Positions 50,002 to 61,800 of a stretch of DNA of 64,000 nt are shown piece after piece. The position numbers were made by a program, and so were the translations under genes. The stretch is taken from the NCBI RefSeq assembly GCF_002078875.1, contig NC_034411.1, positions 7,386,271-7,450,270 on the forward strand. The letters are read 5' to 3'. The stretch's first letter is position 1. Each line of letters opens with the position of its first letter. This stretch comes from Numida meleagris. Its lineage: Eukaryota; Chordata; Aves; Galliformes; Numididae. The notes beneath the pieces were generated by a model. That model was not told the DNA's origin. It searched no databases and saw only the letters and a program-made list of their open reading frames with translations.

Positions 50002-50007
50002 AATAAA
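50002..50007 (+). promoter_or_regulatory. SPRED2: Proximal AATAAA polyadenylation signal candidate
   Basis: AATAAA about 0.8 kb after the stop codon, followed within 10 nt by TGTGTTTT. Use of it would give a short 3' UTR lacking the LTR and the Pumilio-like motifs. Another AATAAA lies at 51382-51387. Confidence 0.4.
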
Positions 50008-50437
50008 ACTGTGTTTTCAGAGTTCTGCCCAAAAGAAGGGAACTTTTTCTTTAGACAGCCATGTCATGATTTGAGTATAAAACACTACAGTTCCAGATGA
50101 GGAAAATTGTTGTTATGCAAAGAATTATTAACAATGCAATGTCAAAAGCACTATTGTAGTCCATGGCAATTCTGGGGAAATGCTGCATTAAGTGGTGGAT
50201 TATATGGAAAATAGTATTTGTTTATTTTTTTTCTGTATAATACGTGAGCACGAGAACATGCGTGTTCACAGTAGAAACTACATTTAGCAGTCGAAACAGG
50301 TATTTAAAATCAAAAGCCAGGATGTTAACCACCACTTTCATTTCCTGACCTACGGTTCTGATCCTCCAGATGCTTACAGATGTTCAATATGTAACCAGCA
50401 TTTGTGTAATTCTTTGTATAGGATTAATCATGGGAGT

Positions 50438-50936
50438 TGTCAACGGTTTACGGGCTGGTTTGGCCCGGTTCCGTGATGAATGGGGCGGGGGACCCATGGA
50501 CCCACGCCCTGGTAAAGGGAAAAGGGAAAAAGGGTAGGGAGATGGGCCTGAAAACAAAACAGCGGCAACGACCTGAGGAGAAACAAACTAATTTACTAAA
50601 TAAAATATCGGAATGCAAAATAACACAATATAATACAATATAATTACAATTTAAGCTAATAAATCCAATAAAATGAGAGAGAGTGTCCAAAATTAAAGTA
50701 GGCCCTACTCTAGTGCCGATGGTGAGACGGCTGGGGAGTGAGATGCTGCCGGGACGAGAAGAGAGCGTCTCGTGATCTGCAAACAGTTCTATCTTTCCCT
50801 CTGACCGGAAAACAGTAACAGGGCAGCAAAGTCCTCTGGGGAATGTAGTAGTTCTTCTCTTCTGAGAACCAGGTACATACACCTCATGATGTTATGATGT
50901 GGAACACCAATAACCAGAAATCATAAAACCATGACA
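50438..50936. mobile_element. Solo LTR of an endogenous retrovirus in the SPRED2 3' UTR
   Basis: The element is about 499 bp and bounded by TGTCA at the left and its inverted complement TGACA at the right, the usual TG...CA retroviral ends. Five-base flanks GGAGT and GGAGG are an imperfect target duplication. The right end (AACACCAATAACCAGAAATC then ATAAAACCATGACA) resembles chicken LTR families seen in many loci, as I recall. No internal retroviral genes are present, so it is a recombined solo LTR. It carries three + strand AATAAA hexamers (50599, 50658, 50667). Orientation cannot be fixed from the inverted ends alone. Confidence 0.75.
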
Positions 50937-51355
50937 GGAGGTCTTTGCAGGAGCCAGACTGAAGCGTCTCCCTCACTTTCCCCTCCGTAGTTCACCACCC
51001 AGATTTATCAAGTGGATGCATAAGGTGCATACAGTGGGATTAAATTACTTTAATTTTTTTTAAATGTCATGTTGTCTTGTGTACAAGGCTTGTAATTAGC
51101 TGGAAAAAGAGTATTTTTCTAATATATTACAGGAATAGCCAAATAATTTTTATTAAAAAAAAAATGATTTAGCGCAGTGAGCTCTAACTAGCATAGTACA
51201 ATCCGAATACTTTGAGGCAGCTAGGGATTGGCTTGTCAAAGCTGGCACTGCTGTTCCTGCCATAATTTCTTTCTGCAGTAAATTGCCAGTGAGCGCATGT
51301 CCTTTCCCTCCCTCTATTGCACATTGACATCAGTCTTAAAAGAGAGGATTTTTAA

Positions 51356-51378
51356 TTTTTTTTTTCTTTTTTTTTTTG
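51356..51378 (+). repeat. T-rich tract in the 3' UTR
   Basis: Two thymine runs separated by a single C, T10 then T11, within the untranslated region. Confidence 0.9.
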
Positions 51379-51936
51379 CCAAATAAATATAAAAGGAACG
51401 CTTGCCATTTTTTCTTGGTGGAATGTCCTGACAGTTCCTCTGAGAGTTAATCACAGCTTTTTAGTAAACCATGAACTAAGTATGCAACGTGCTTATACAC
51501 TATAGAGTTCGGTAGGCTTAATTTGTAGCAGTTGCTGGGGATTTTTTGGTTGGGAAAAAAAAAAAGAACGATAATGCAAAAGGGATGGAGTGTTACACTC
51601 TCGGTGATGTGTCTGGGTTTGCTGAATGAAATATAAATATTTTGTGCCTAATAGCAGTTGACAAATCTCTCAATGGTGTCTAGTAAACATCAAGCCAGCC
51701 TCGAAAAAAATTTTATGGAACAACCTTTTCCTTTTATTTCTGTTCTCGGAGTTGTTTCATGTAAACAAACATCTGTAAGATCTTCTCTCTATAAAGCACA
51801 ACACTACAAAAAAGATCTTACAGTTTTTTGTCCGGTCTTGAAGTGCCCCTATTTATTTAAGTAAAGTAGACATACTCCAAGCCTTTCTGTATGTCTGGAA
51901 ATAAAAATAAAAATAATAATTAAAAAAATCCCTCCC

Positions 51937-51961
51937 TTTTTTTTTTTTTTTTTTTTTTTTT
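51937..51961 (+). repeat. Poly(T) tract, about T25
   Basis: The longest homopolymer in the window, in the SPRED2 3' UTR. On the minus strand it creates an artificial poly-Lys frame. Confidence 0.95.
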
Positions 51962-52293
51962 GTTTTTCCTCCCTTCTTCTTCCTCCCTCTTTTCCTGTTG
52001 GGTTTTTGTAATACTTGTAGATTTTGCGCGTGTGTTATTTGGTTTGTGAAGGCAGTGGTGTAAGGGCACAATGATAGAAATGGGTGTTTTTTGTAAATAT
52101 TTCTCCTTACTTTCCACACTGCTGCTGAACAGTGTGTAGCGTTCTCCCAGTCAGCTTTGCAATACTGACATCAATCATTCGAGAGAAATTATTCAGATTT
52201 TATTTTTGTATCTGTGGTAACAAAACATTAACCGAATTTTTTTTCTGTCATGGAAATGTTTTTTTTTTTCCAAGCTATCGCTCACATTAACAA

Positions 52294-52299
52294 ATTAAA
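52294..52299 (+). promoter_or_regulatory. SPRED2: ATTAAA polyadenylation signal candidate
   Basis: ATTAAA, the commonest variant of the canonical signal, about 3.1 kb after the stop codon. It is an alternative to the variant cluster some 200 nt further downstream. Confidence 0.4.
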
Positions 52300-52492
52300 G
52301 TGCCTGAAGCCTCATCATTATTGTATCTATATACTAAAAGTTAAAACCCTGTTGTATTGATTTTTATAAGCCTTTTTACCTCTGTGTAAAAAATATATAT
52401 ACAAGTGTATGATGTACATTTTAGTTCTTAACTTCTTTTTTTATTGTTTCTAATATGTATGATCAGTGTAGCTATTGCTTTAAAATGTACCA

Positions 52493-52525
52493 TGTAAATA
52501 TAAATACATCATATCAAAACAATGC
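52493..52525 (+). terminator. SPRED2: Distal polyadenylation region of SPRED2
   Basis: Overlapping variant hexamers AATATA, TATAAA and AATACA occur in 14 bp. They are followed about 20 nt later by a CA-containing stretch (CAAAACAATGCTG) and then a strong GT-rich downstream element. That order is the standard cleavage-site architecture, and the change in base composition just beyond supports this as the transcript end. A Pumilio-type TGTAAATA overlaps the start. Confidence 0.6.
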
Positions 52526-55500
52526 TGTTGGTGTGGGGGTGTTTTTCAGGTGTCCTGGGCATTTTCGGGAGAGCACCCCGTGGGTCGGCCTACCCCGGCG
52601 GCCATGACAGCGGCTGGGCCTGCCCTTGGGTGTCAGCCACCCTCTGCCCCCTCAGCCTGCTGCCCACAGACACCCAAGTAGCCTTTTTTGCCCCATTTTG
52701 ACCAGTATGACTTGATTCAGCTTTTTGGGGCAGTGGGTGCTGCTGCACTTAGTTTCTCCCTTCATGCATGACTTCCTCACAGGTCCTCCTCCCATACACT
52801 GCTTTGGGCATACAGCACAGGAGCATTTTTCTTTATTCTGTGGGAAAAGAGTGGAAGGAAGAGGCTGGTAGCCATGGCACGTTTTCAGTCCTTTTTCCTC
52901 ACACCTTGCCCCCAGGTGAGGAATGGGGCTGTGACGCCATGTTAGCTCCCAAATCTGTTTGCAAAACAGTCTGGACATTTCCAGGTGCTCTGGAGAGCCC
53001 TGTAGGGATCAAGAAGCCCAGCTCGTGTCCAGCTGTCCACAGAGATGCTCATCGCTGGAGCTGCTTGATGCAGGCTGGCAGGAGGCAGACAGCTGGGCAG
53101 CTCCCCTGGGCAGCTCCACCTGCTGGCACCGTGCTCATTCTCAGGGGGCATTTACACTGGAAGACAGAAGAGAAGAACTCAGTGAACTCGGCCCAGAGGA
53201 CACCAAGCTGCACCTGATCGACTCAGAAGCCAGGGAAAAACAGTAAGTGTACCTGATTTTTTTACAACTGTTTCCAATGGGAGGCCCAGCGCTCTGCCTG
53301 TGGCTTTCCAGTCACATAAATTACCTCAGTGATTGAATTTGTCACAGCTTTGCTGAGATTTCAAGTCCGCTTCTGCTTTATATTTGTATTTATGTATTTC
53401 TGTAGATGTATGATACAAGTAGAATATGCATATTTGCTATAATTTTTTTTGCAAAGCAAGTTTTAGCCATGCACCTAAACCTTGCAGCCCTCTGGAGAAA
53501 CGTGCAGCATGGGCCTGGTGTTTTGCATAGGAGGACTTCCGTGGCACACAAAATCCTGCAGTCTGACTTGGCATTAGCTTCATCTGCAGATAAATGGAGA
53601 GCAAAGTGACCCTGACAGCCTACTCCTACCATTCCTTATGCTATCTTGACAAATTTGGGCAGGAAGCCTTCAGCTCCTGTAGCAGAAATGCTGAGTCATG
53701 GCCTGAACCAGTGATGGTGCACCTGGTGGGAAGGCAGGGCCAACCCAGGGGAGCTCAGCTGCATGCAGTGCACCTGAGGGTTGGAGTCATTATCCACCCC
53801 TTCCCAGGCCTCGTTGAAGGGCTGGCAGTAGAGGTGAGAGTATCTTGCTGGAGATCCTTGTGTACCCGAAGACTTCTAAAGGTAAGCAGTTTTTCTTCCT
53901 TTGTTTCTGCATCCATGGCTGCTGTATTTGGGCTTGTTCTCATTTGCTGTACCCTAGGATTGTGCCACCCTGCTACTATTGCTGTACTTTCCCTCACACT
54001 ATAGCTCTGTTCTCTGGCCTTTCACATTCAGCTTGTTCTGCAGAAGGCCTGCATAGGCCCCATATCTGCTTGCAGCCTGTGTTGTCTTCTCTCACATTTA
54101 TCTCTGTGTCAAAGAAGTCTGGGGATTTCAAAGCTGAACCAGCGAACAGTACATTTGAACCCCTGAGTTTGCTGGAAAATGCAAGTTCCATAAAGATACA
54201 AGGTGCTATGGAAGGCCACCAACCTTCTGCAGCCCAGTCAGCGTAGAGCTCCCAGGCTGACTCCTGCTCTCCTTGTGATGAGAGCTGCCCTCCGGGCTGG
54301 AGGCAGCCAACGAGGTGGAATATGGGAGGATGCAGACCTGCAAGCTTGCAACCACATGAAACAAACGTGAATATTTTACAGCTCTGAAAGAAATCCATTT
54401 AGCTGCAAATTACATTTTAGAATGATCTTTCACCCAGACTGAGTTTTAGGCATTGCCAAAGGTGGCTTGGCATTTCAGAGCAAAGTGACTTCACACCAAC
54501 TTGACACCAAACGTGCTGCTACCATTACCCGGGTCAGACCAGACCTCACACCCTCTCCTTTTCCCCTCACTAGTGTCAGGAGCTGTGCAGACCTAGTTCC
54601 TCTCTGGGCCTTTCTCCTGGGGAGGCATCCTTGGTCTCAGACAAGCATTATTACAGTAGTGAGAACTTCTATCCTTGCAGTCTGGGAAATTAGAGAGGCA
54701 TGGGTTTTCTTGGCTGTGCTCACTCAGGAAACCTGCAAGTAACTGTGACAAGCCTCTCCTCATAAAAGCAGCCTCAAATCAGGAAGGAGGCCCAGCTTGG
54801 CACTAGCCATGAGCAGCAAGTTGGTGGGGATGGGTGGTGAAATTACATGGGAAATGGAAGGTAGCTGTGAGGGATAACCAGTACGGGTCTCTCCAGCTGC
54901 AACGGCTCTGTTTTCCTGCAGGACACAACGATAACACTCACGTATTTCTCAGGAGTGACTATATCTGCCTCACCTTTTCTCAGAAGCAGAATTTATGCAT
55001 GAGGAGGGCTCACCCAGGCTCCTTCAGTCAGTCAGTGATGAAGATTTGTTAATCTCTTCTGCTCAGTGAGCAGTAATCTAAGTCAGGCAAACAGATTTGA
55101 CCCCACTGTGAAAATGAGTAGGGCCAAGAGTCTGAATGACTCGTGTAACAGCACATGGGAAGCTGGTGGTCTGCAGCAGGACCGCCTGAAGTGCAAGTCC
55201 ACGGTCTTCAACCAAAGGTCAGCTCTCCTCCTACTCTCACCCTCTGTTTGAAGGTTAACTGGGAGGTCTGGGCTTCTACAGGAGCCTCTCTGCAAGGAGC
55301 TCAAGCCAAACAGTCCCCATCAGCATGGAATGTGTAAATCTCCTTCCTCCGCTAATTCCACTTAGAAATGCAAATTGGAAGTAGCTGTCAGGAGGGCTGG
55401 AAACAAGAGGTATCGCTGCATGTGTTCCTAATGCTTATCACAGGCGGAACTTGGCTTCTTACAAGGACCAAATGCAGCCTTTTCACATCTCCCTTGAGAG

Positions 55501-55992
55501 AGAGCTTGCAGCAACCGGAAATGCTTTCGTTCCTTCAGCACACGGTGCTCCGTGAGTTAGCATCCTCCTAACACCTCGTCCTTTTCCAGGATGTTCAGCC
55601 TTCTGCTGTTTTCTTAACATACTGAATGAGGGGATTAAATTCCTTAGTATCTCGGTGGCATAAGTGGAAATAAATAGAAAAATGCTTGGCTTCCACCCAG
55701 AGACAAGATATTTAAATAGTGGAAAGTATGTGTGTATTTTTGGGGTGGTGTACTTAGATCTCTACAAATATTTTCAGTTGCTTCCCTGCACTCGCGCACA
55801 AGCATCCCATGCCATTCATCTCATTCTGCCATTCCCCACTTGTAAATTCATTTAGGAAGAGCTGACAGACTTTGGTTTGGCTACTGTGAGATTTCAAGCC
55901 TGCTGCCTAATGTCGTGTGAGACAGGATCTCACAGCAGCGAACTGTGTGGTTGTCAAAAGGAAGGTTTCTGAGGGCTGTAACACACCCTATC

Positions 55993-56118
55993 ATTCAAGG
56001 CCAGGTTGGATGGAGCCCTGGCAGCCTCAGCTAGTGGCTGGCAATCCTGCTCGTGGCAGGGGTTGGAGCTCAGTGATCTTTAAGGTCCCCTCCAGCCTAT
56101 GCCATTCAGTGATTCCCT
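55993..56118 (+). mobile_element. CR1 LINE 3'-end fragment
   Basis: TTCAAGGCCAGGTTGGATGG, AGCCCTGGCAGCCTCAGCTA, GTTGGAGCTCAGTGATCTTT and AAGGTCCCCTCCAGCCTATG followed by CCATTCAGTGATTCC match the CR1 3' end in + orientation. It is moderately diverged and 5'-truncated. Confidence 0.93.
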
Positions 56119-58409
56119 GCACGTGCAGTCCCCGTTCCATACAGTGATGTGCACTTTGAGATGGCAAAGAACATAGGAAGTCATACACAGACAATATAAT
56201 TCATCTAATAGGGACATAATGTGACATAATAGTGACATAGGGAGTCACTGATGTTAAGAGCTCATATCACTGCACGGAGAAGCTAGAATTAATGCAAATT
56301 TGGGGACAGCTATCAAATTATCAAGTCATACACAGCCTTAAGCTTAATGCTTGTATAGAATTCTTAATTATTCTTAATTATAGAGAGAGTGTAATATGAA
56401 GTGACATTTCTCTTTCCGCATATCTAAGGTTATGTTGCGATGAGCTGCAGAACTGGCCGACATCCGCTTTAAGGGAAATGACAAGGCTAGCATCGGGCTT
56501 TCCACCTTAAACAACATTTTTCTGCTTTTCACACTCTTAATTCCTGTGCTTCAGCGTTGTGCTGATATTGATGTGAAATCCCAATTTCATGAAAGGAGAA
56601 CAGGGGCGGGGAACACGATATCACAAACTGTGAGATCTTTGATACTCAGCTATCAAGTTTGATAGTTTTCCAAATGTACTCCATCTCTGAATCTGAGATT
56701 TCCTGTATTCAGATTACTTCTAGCTCCAACTTGATTCAGAAACTAAAAGCTCAGACACTTTTAAAATTTGAAGCATTAATGTCCTTGTGCCCTTGAGGGC
56801 CATTTCCAACCTTAAAAGCCAGGTTCCAGAACTACTGAACTCAAGTAATTTCACTTTAAAAGTGCTTACTCTTTACAGCTTCCTGAGAGTGATGATAAAA
56901 GCCAGGTTAGAAAGTATAACTTCCAACCACATTTTGCAGGCGTTCTGGCCAAAACTTAAAACAGAGAGCATTTTTATGTGCACAGCCAAAAGAAGAAGCA
57001 CTCTGCTGTTTTCGTTGGTGAGTCGGAGCATTGCAAAATTCACATCCCAATAAATTTGCTTCAGAAAACTCTGAGTAGCTAAAAAAGACCGAGTAGAGGC
57101 CGGGACTGAATGCAGATGCAGGACGCGTGGTTCATCCCGGATATGAAGTGCGAGTGGAAATACAAGCAGCCTTTTTTTTTTGAAGGGTACCGAAGTGACA
57201 CAGCCAGGCACACAGTGATGCATCGATCCAAGCAGTGATGCTCGAGCTGAGGTACCCGCAGCAGTGTCTGTGTGGTGGCCTGTGTTTCTGAGAGGGGCAT
57301 TCAGACCCGCGTTGCGACTCAGCCTGCCAAGCAGGAAATGTATACACACACGTACAATCTGAAATTACCGAGCTAAAATGTGACAGTTACTCATTAAGTA
57401 AACAAATAAACAGGTAAAACTGCAGCTGTGTGGCTGCCCCCGGTGGCTTGGCAACAATGAATGGGGTTTTCAGTGCAGTGGCCCCAAGTATTGGGTATCG
57501 CTGCAGGATTTCTCTGTTCACTTAGTGAATAGACTTCAGTGAAAGTCCTCATCTTGGGGAAAACCCCAGAGCCCCATTAAGTGGTTGAGCCAGCCACAGA
57601 TATGGGAAGACTTCCAAAGCAGAAACAGGAATAGCTTCAGGATGAAGCTCAGAGGAGTGTCTGAGTGTCTGCTGTGCTGTGACTTGAGAGCCATGAGCTG
57701 AACAGTCAGTGGAGCTGCTTCTCTGAGGCTGGTGACCGGGCTGCGAGTAACCCATGTGCCTCTTGGCAAATGGGAGAGTGACATGGAGGGGTTGGGGCAG
57801 CCCATTTGGCGAGACCAGTGCCCCTTTGCAAGGGTGCCAGCCACACCATTTAGATACAGTTTCTGCCATCTGCCACAGAGCTGAGACACGGCTGTGCTGC
57901 CACGTGTGGCCAGAAGCACCATGGGCCTAGGAGCAAAGTCCTCAGGGTGAGCAAAGTTCTCACACGCTTACTCGGGTCTTTGCACTGAGCTCCACAGGGC
58001 TGTGATGTGTTGGGGAGGTAGCAAGAAATGTCACGTCTGTTTAGTTGAAAAGCTCCAGCACACATCACATCTGCAGTGCCGCAATTGTTCTTCCCCCAGA
58101 CTTTGAGACCATTTGGAATCAGGTGGGAGAAGACTGGAGAGGAACAGCCCATTGGATGCCAGGAGTTTCCATTCTCCAGGTCCCTGGGGTAAAATCCTGG
58201 CTCCACTTATGTCGGTGACAAAAAAAAAAAAGCTTACATTTAAGGGGAACTGGGATTTGTCTCCTGGGGTTTGCAGGATTTAACTAGGAGCATCTCGAGG
58301 CCTGGCACCCGAAGTGCCCCCTTCCCTGGTGACTCCCTAAGGCAAATTTTCTGCAGTCTTCTTCCTCCCTCATCCCTGTCAGGAAGACACTAGACACAAT
58401 AATGTTAGC

Positions 58410-58850
58410 TTCAGCCCATAAAAAGAGATTTATTATCCTGCACAGTGCACCAGCTCCCCAGATCTGTCCTTAAAGGGCTGTGTTTGAAACAGAAGCCACG
58501 CTGCACAGTCACAAGTGGGTGAGTGAGGAGCGAGAGCGTCCTGCTGGCAGCCGGGACAGCCTCCTGAGGGACTGGACACGTGGGTAGGGGGGCCTTGCAT
58601 GCCCTGCTTTAGCCATCAGCCTGGCTGAGAAGGCATTTCATTTAGAAGCTACTCCTTGGAATATCCATATAGAGACAGAGGAAAAGTGTACCTCCAGCAG
58701 GCTGTTCATCCCATCCTGAGAAGTGCCACTTCCACTGCCCCCTGACAGCAGGAGGACCCCAGCATCACTCGTTCTAACCTCAGCACATAACCTTTTTTCC
58801 TATGGCCAACAGCCGAGTCGTTTCCATCACTTGGACCTTCGCAAACTTGC
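58410..58850 (-). ncRNA. Possible terminal exon of an antisense noncoding transcript
   Basis: Read on the minus strand, TTTTATTATTTTCCAG forms an acceptor ending at 58851. An AATAAA lies at 58434-58429 and a GT-rich stretch (TTATTGTGTCTAGTGTC) follows it. That is the layout of a last exon of about 440 nt. The 89-codon frame overlapping its start shows no homology I recognise, so a noncoding RNA is the better guess. No upstream exon was identified, and the call is tentative. Confidence 0.25.
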
Positions 58851-61800
58851 CTGGAAAATAATAAAATATGTAAGTAGAAGGGGCAAGCGGTACTTACTTT
58901 AAAAATAACAAATTGGCAGGGACATTCCCTCAGCCACGTTTCGTTCGTTTTTGACAGCTTACTGGGTTTCAAGCTGGCAGCGGTTCTTTCCGATACTAGG
59001 TTGAATTTCCAAAGATTAAAAGGCTGAAAGGGTGCCTATGTAATAACATACAAGAGAAAAAGGTCCTGTAACGAAGAAGCGTCCCTGGAAGGACTGTGTT
59101 TTCAGAATCCGCTCGCATACATAACATTTTAAGAGCTGTCACCATCAGAGCTGGTTTTATGGCCAGTTCCTGAAGGAAGTGGTTGTAAAGATGTGGCATG
59201 AAGAGCAGAAAATCCAGGTGCAGAGCAGAGAGCTTTTGAACTCGCAGCAAACGCGTGATACTTTTTTCTAACCAGAACAACTGCTGTTTGTGACCATCTG
59301 AACTTTGAGCTACAAGAAAATGTCTTTGGGGTTCGTCAGGCTGATATCCTGTCTCTAACCACAGCCTGTAGCAGACACTTCAAAGGCAGAGAATACAAGA
59401 AACTCTGTATTGAAATCATCTGCTAGCAGGGGAAATTTCTTCCCAGCATCAGACGGTTTGTCATTGATTTATCTCAAACAGGAAAGTTTATACGCCCCTT
59501 TGAAAAAAAAAAAACCCAATTGAATGCAAGAGCGATGTGAGTTTATTCATTAAGCCTAACAAATTTTTACTTGAAATGCATTTGATTTCTCTGAAATACT
59601 ATAGCAACCCTTCTACTGTTTGCTCTGGAGATTCCTGTAGTGCCGGATTGGTAGTTTGAGGTTTTTTCCCAGCCTGTTTTTTGTACAGATAGCACAAAAA
59701 ATGTGATGATGTTCAGGAGCTGTGGCCCTGTAGCAGCCATTTTGCAAACGATAATGTCTCCTCCTCTAAAACCTCCTCTTGGCAAGTGTTTTTAATTCCC
59801 TTTTATGGACCCTCTAGGTTTTGGGGTTTTTTTATTGTTGAGATGATATTGTGTTCTTATTGTTGTTTGGCTTCTCCGAAGCCTCCCGTGTGCCAAAAGA
59901 CACAGAACAGATTTGAGGGTATAATGCGGGTAGTGGAAAGAAAGCAAATACGTTGCTTTTTTTATTTGTCAGACTGCTGACATGGAAGTGGATTTGTCCC
60001 GTTTGTTGTCAGGTAATTTCAAAGGTGGCCATGCTGTAGCTGTGAATATAAACTAGGATAAATTGGGTGTCCAAGCTGAAGGTGTAAAGTCCACGTTTAG
60101 GCTCCTGAGTAAGGTGCCTTTGTTCTAAGAGGTGCTGAATGTCTTCACTTCTTCCTGAAACACGTCAGATTTCCTCGATGGTTAGGTGTAAAATACTGGC
60201 TCCACTGAGGTCAATGACAAATTTTCCGCTAGCTTCAGTAACGTTTAGCTGCCTCCAAAACACAAAGTCAGCAGACTAACTATTGGCAGCTATCTTTGTA
60301 AGAGCCTGGCTGATACAGAGAGCAAAACCAGAATGGCTCTTGTGTTTGTCTGAGTTTTGTGCAGAAATCTTCTATGCATTTTCCCACCTCCAGTGAAGAA
60401 ATACAAGAAACTTCTTCAGCTTCAGTTGCTATCACAGTCAAAAAGGTCACCTTTTTAGTCGCGGCCACAAGGAACACAAGTGGAAGAGCTGCTTTGGGTG
60501 AAACAAGGCCTAGCCAGGCACAGTTCAGCCACATTGCCGAAAGCAGATCTGGCACAGAAGGTTGATGTTCAGATCCTACCTTGACCCTTCCGAATTGATT
60601 GCTTAGCCAGGTCTAACATGATGCAGCTGGTCAGCCTCTCAGGAAGCCAGGCAGTAGATAGCTGAAACTAGTCAGTAAGGGTTTTTACGACGTGAGTCCT
60701 GAGGCTCTGCGCCTCATTGAATTTAATCACAGCTTGGTGTAAGAAGACACACACAAATTCAACTTTGGCTTGCTTTCTAAAGGATTTGTGTTTGCACAAT
60801 TAATCTTCTGCTTGTCCTACTCCCGTAATGGTTCTTGAACCTCCTGGCTGGTGAAAAGCAAACTGAAGTCCTGAAGAAATTAATTTCCTATGGGCTTCAT
60901 CAAAGTAGGCAGCTGGGCAAAACGAAGAGCTGTTAGTACTGTCACTGAGGCAAAGAAAAGTGTGAGCTTATCCCCTATTCAACACCAGGAAAACAGTGTG
61001 GGAAAAGACTTGCTGTGAATGCCCTACCTGTGGATGAGCCCTTAGGTGGCAGTCATGCCTTACTGGGCACTGGAGATCCACTCCACAAGAGCAGCTTCGC
61101 TTTTATACCGTATCTCTCTCTTAAACAGCCAGTCATGCTCAGACACATCCTTTGGAAACCAAGCCTTGTTGTTTTCATCGCTTGTAGAATACTTGTTTTA
61201 ACATTTACCAGTGATATCTATGAGGGAAGTGACATGTTTTCCCAATCAGGGCAAAGAAATGTGTCAAGTAATGCCCTGCTTCTTTTCAGTCTGTCTCTAG
61301 CAGCTAAAGGGTCCGCTTCACAATTTGTTAATTCAGCTGAGAGTGTTGGCTGTATCTCTGCAGTGCTGTAGGTGGATGATTTGCTTCTTTTTTGTTGCCA
61401 GCTTGAAGTCTGCTTTCACCTTCTTTTTTTCTCGCACTCTTGTGCATCAGTACAACTATCTTTCCATCTATGAAATTAAATTACTGTAGTTGGAAAGTCA
61501 GTGATTACAAGAGATTACCTATGGCTTTTACTTGCATGATGAGATAGATTCCTGGGCTCCAAACAGCTTAAAATGTCTGAGTCTTGCTAATAATAACAAC
61601 GCAAAGGGAACGGTCCCACTGTCTGTATGTAGGCCAGACTTAATAAATTAACACACTCGGCTAATGACACAGCACATGGAGCCTACTGAATATGATCATG
61701 TGTAAAGACAGCCACTGGAAGCAGCGATTTCTGAAGAAATGTGCATCTTTCTCTGTAAATGTCTACACCAAAACCATGGCTCGGGGGTCACTGATCTCAG

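Larger units (their letters stand above)
49199..52525 (+). other. SPRED2: SPRED2 3' untranslated region
   Basis: From the stop codon the sequence runs about 3.3 kb with no supported ORF, high A/T content, T-rich runs, AATAAA hexamers and two Pumilio-like TGTAAATA motifs (52092-52099 and 52493-52500). The proposed end follows a cluster of variant polyadenylation hexamers at 52497-52508 and precedes the GT-rich stretch GTTGGTGTGGGGGTGTTTTT. Beyond that the base composition changes to GC-rich, CR1-free flank. A solo LTR interrupts it at 50438-50936. The exact cleavage site is inferred. Confidence 0.75.

Noticed and set aside
51853..52119. Minus-strand lysine-rich frames in the 3' UTR
   Set aside because: Artefact of the T25 tract read on the opposite strand.
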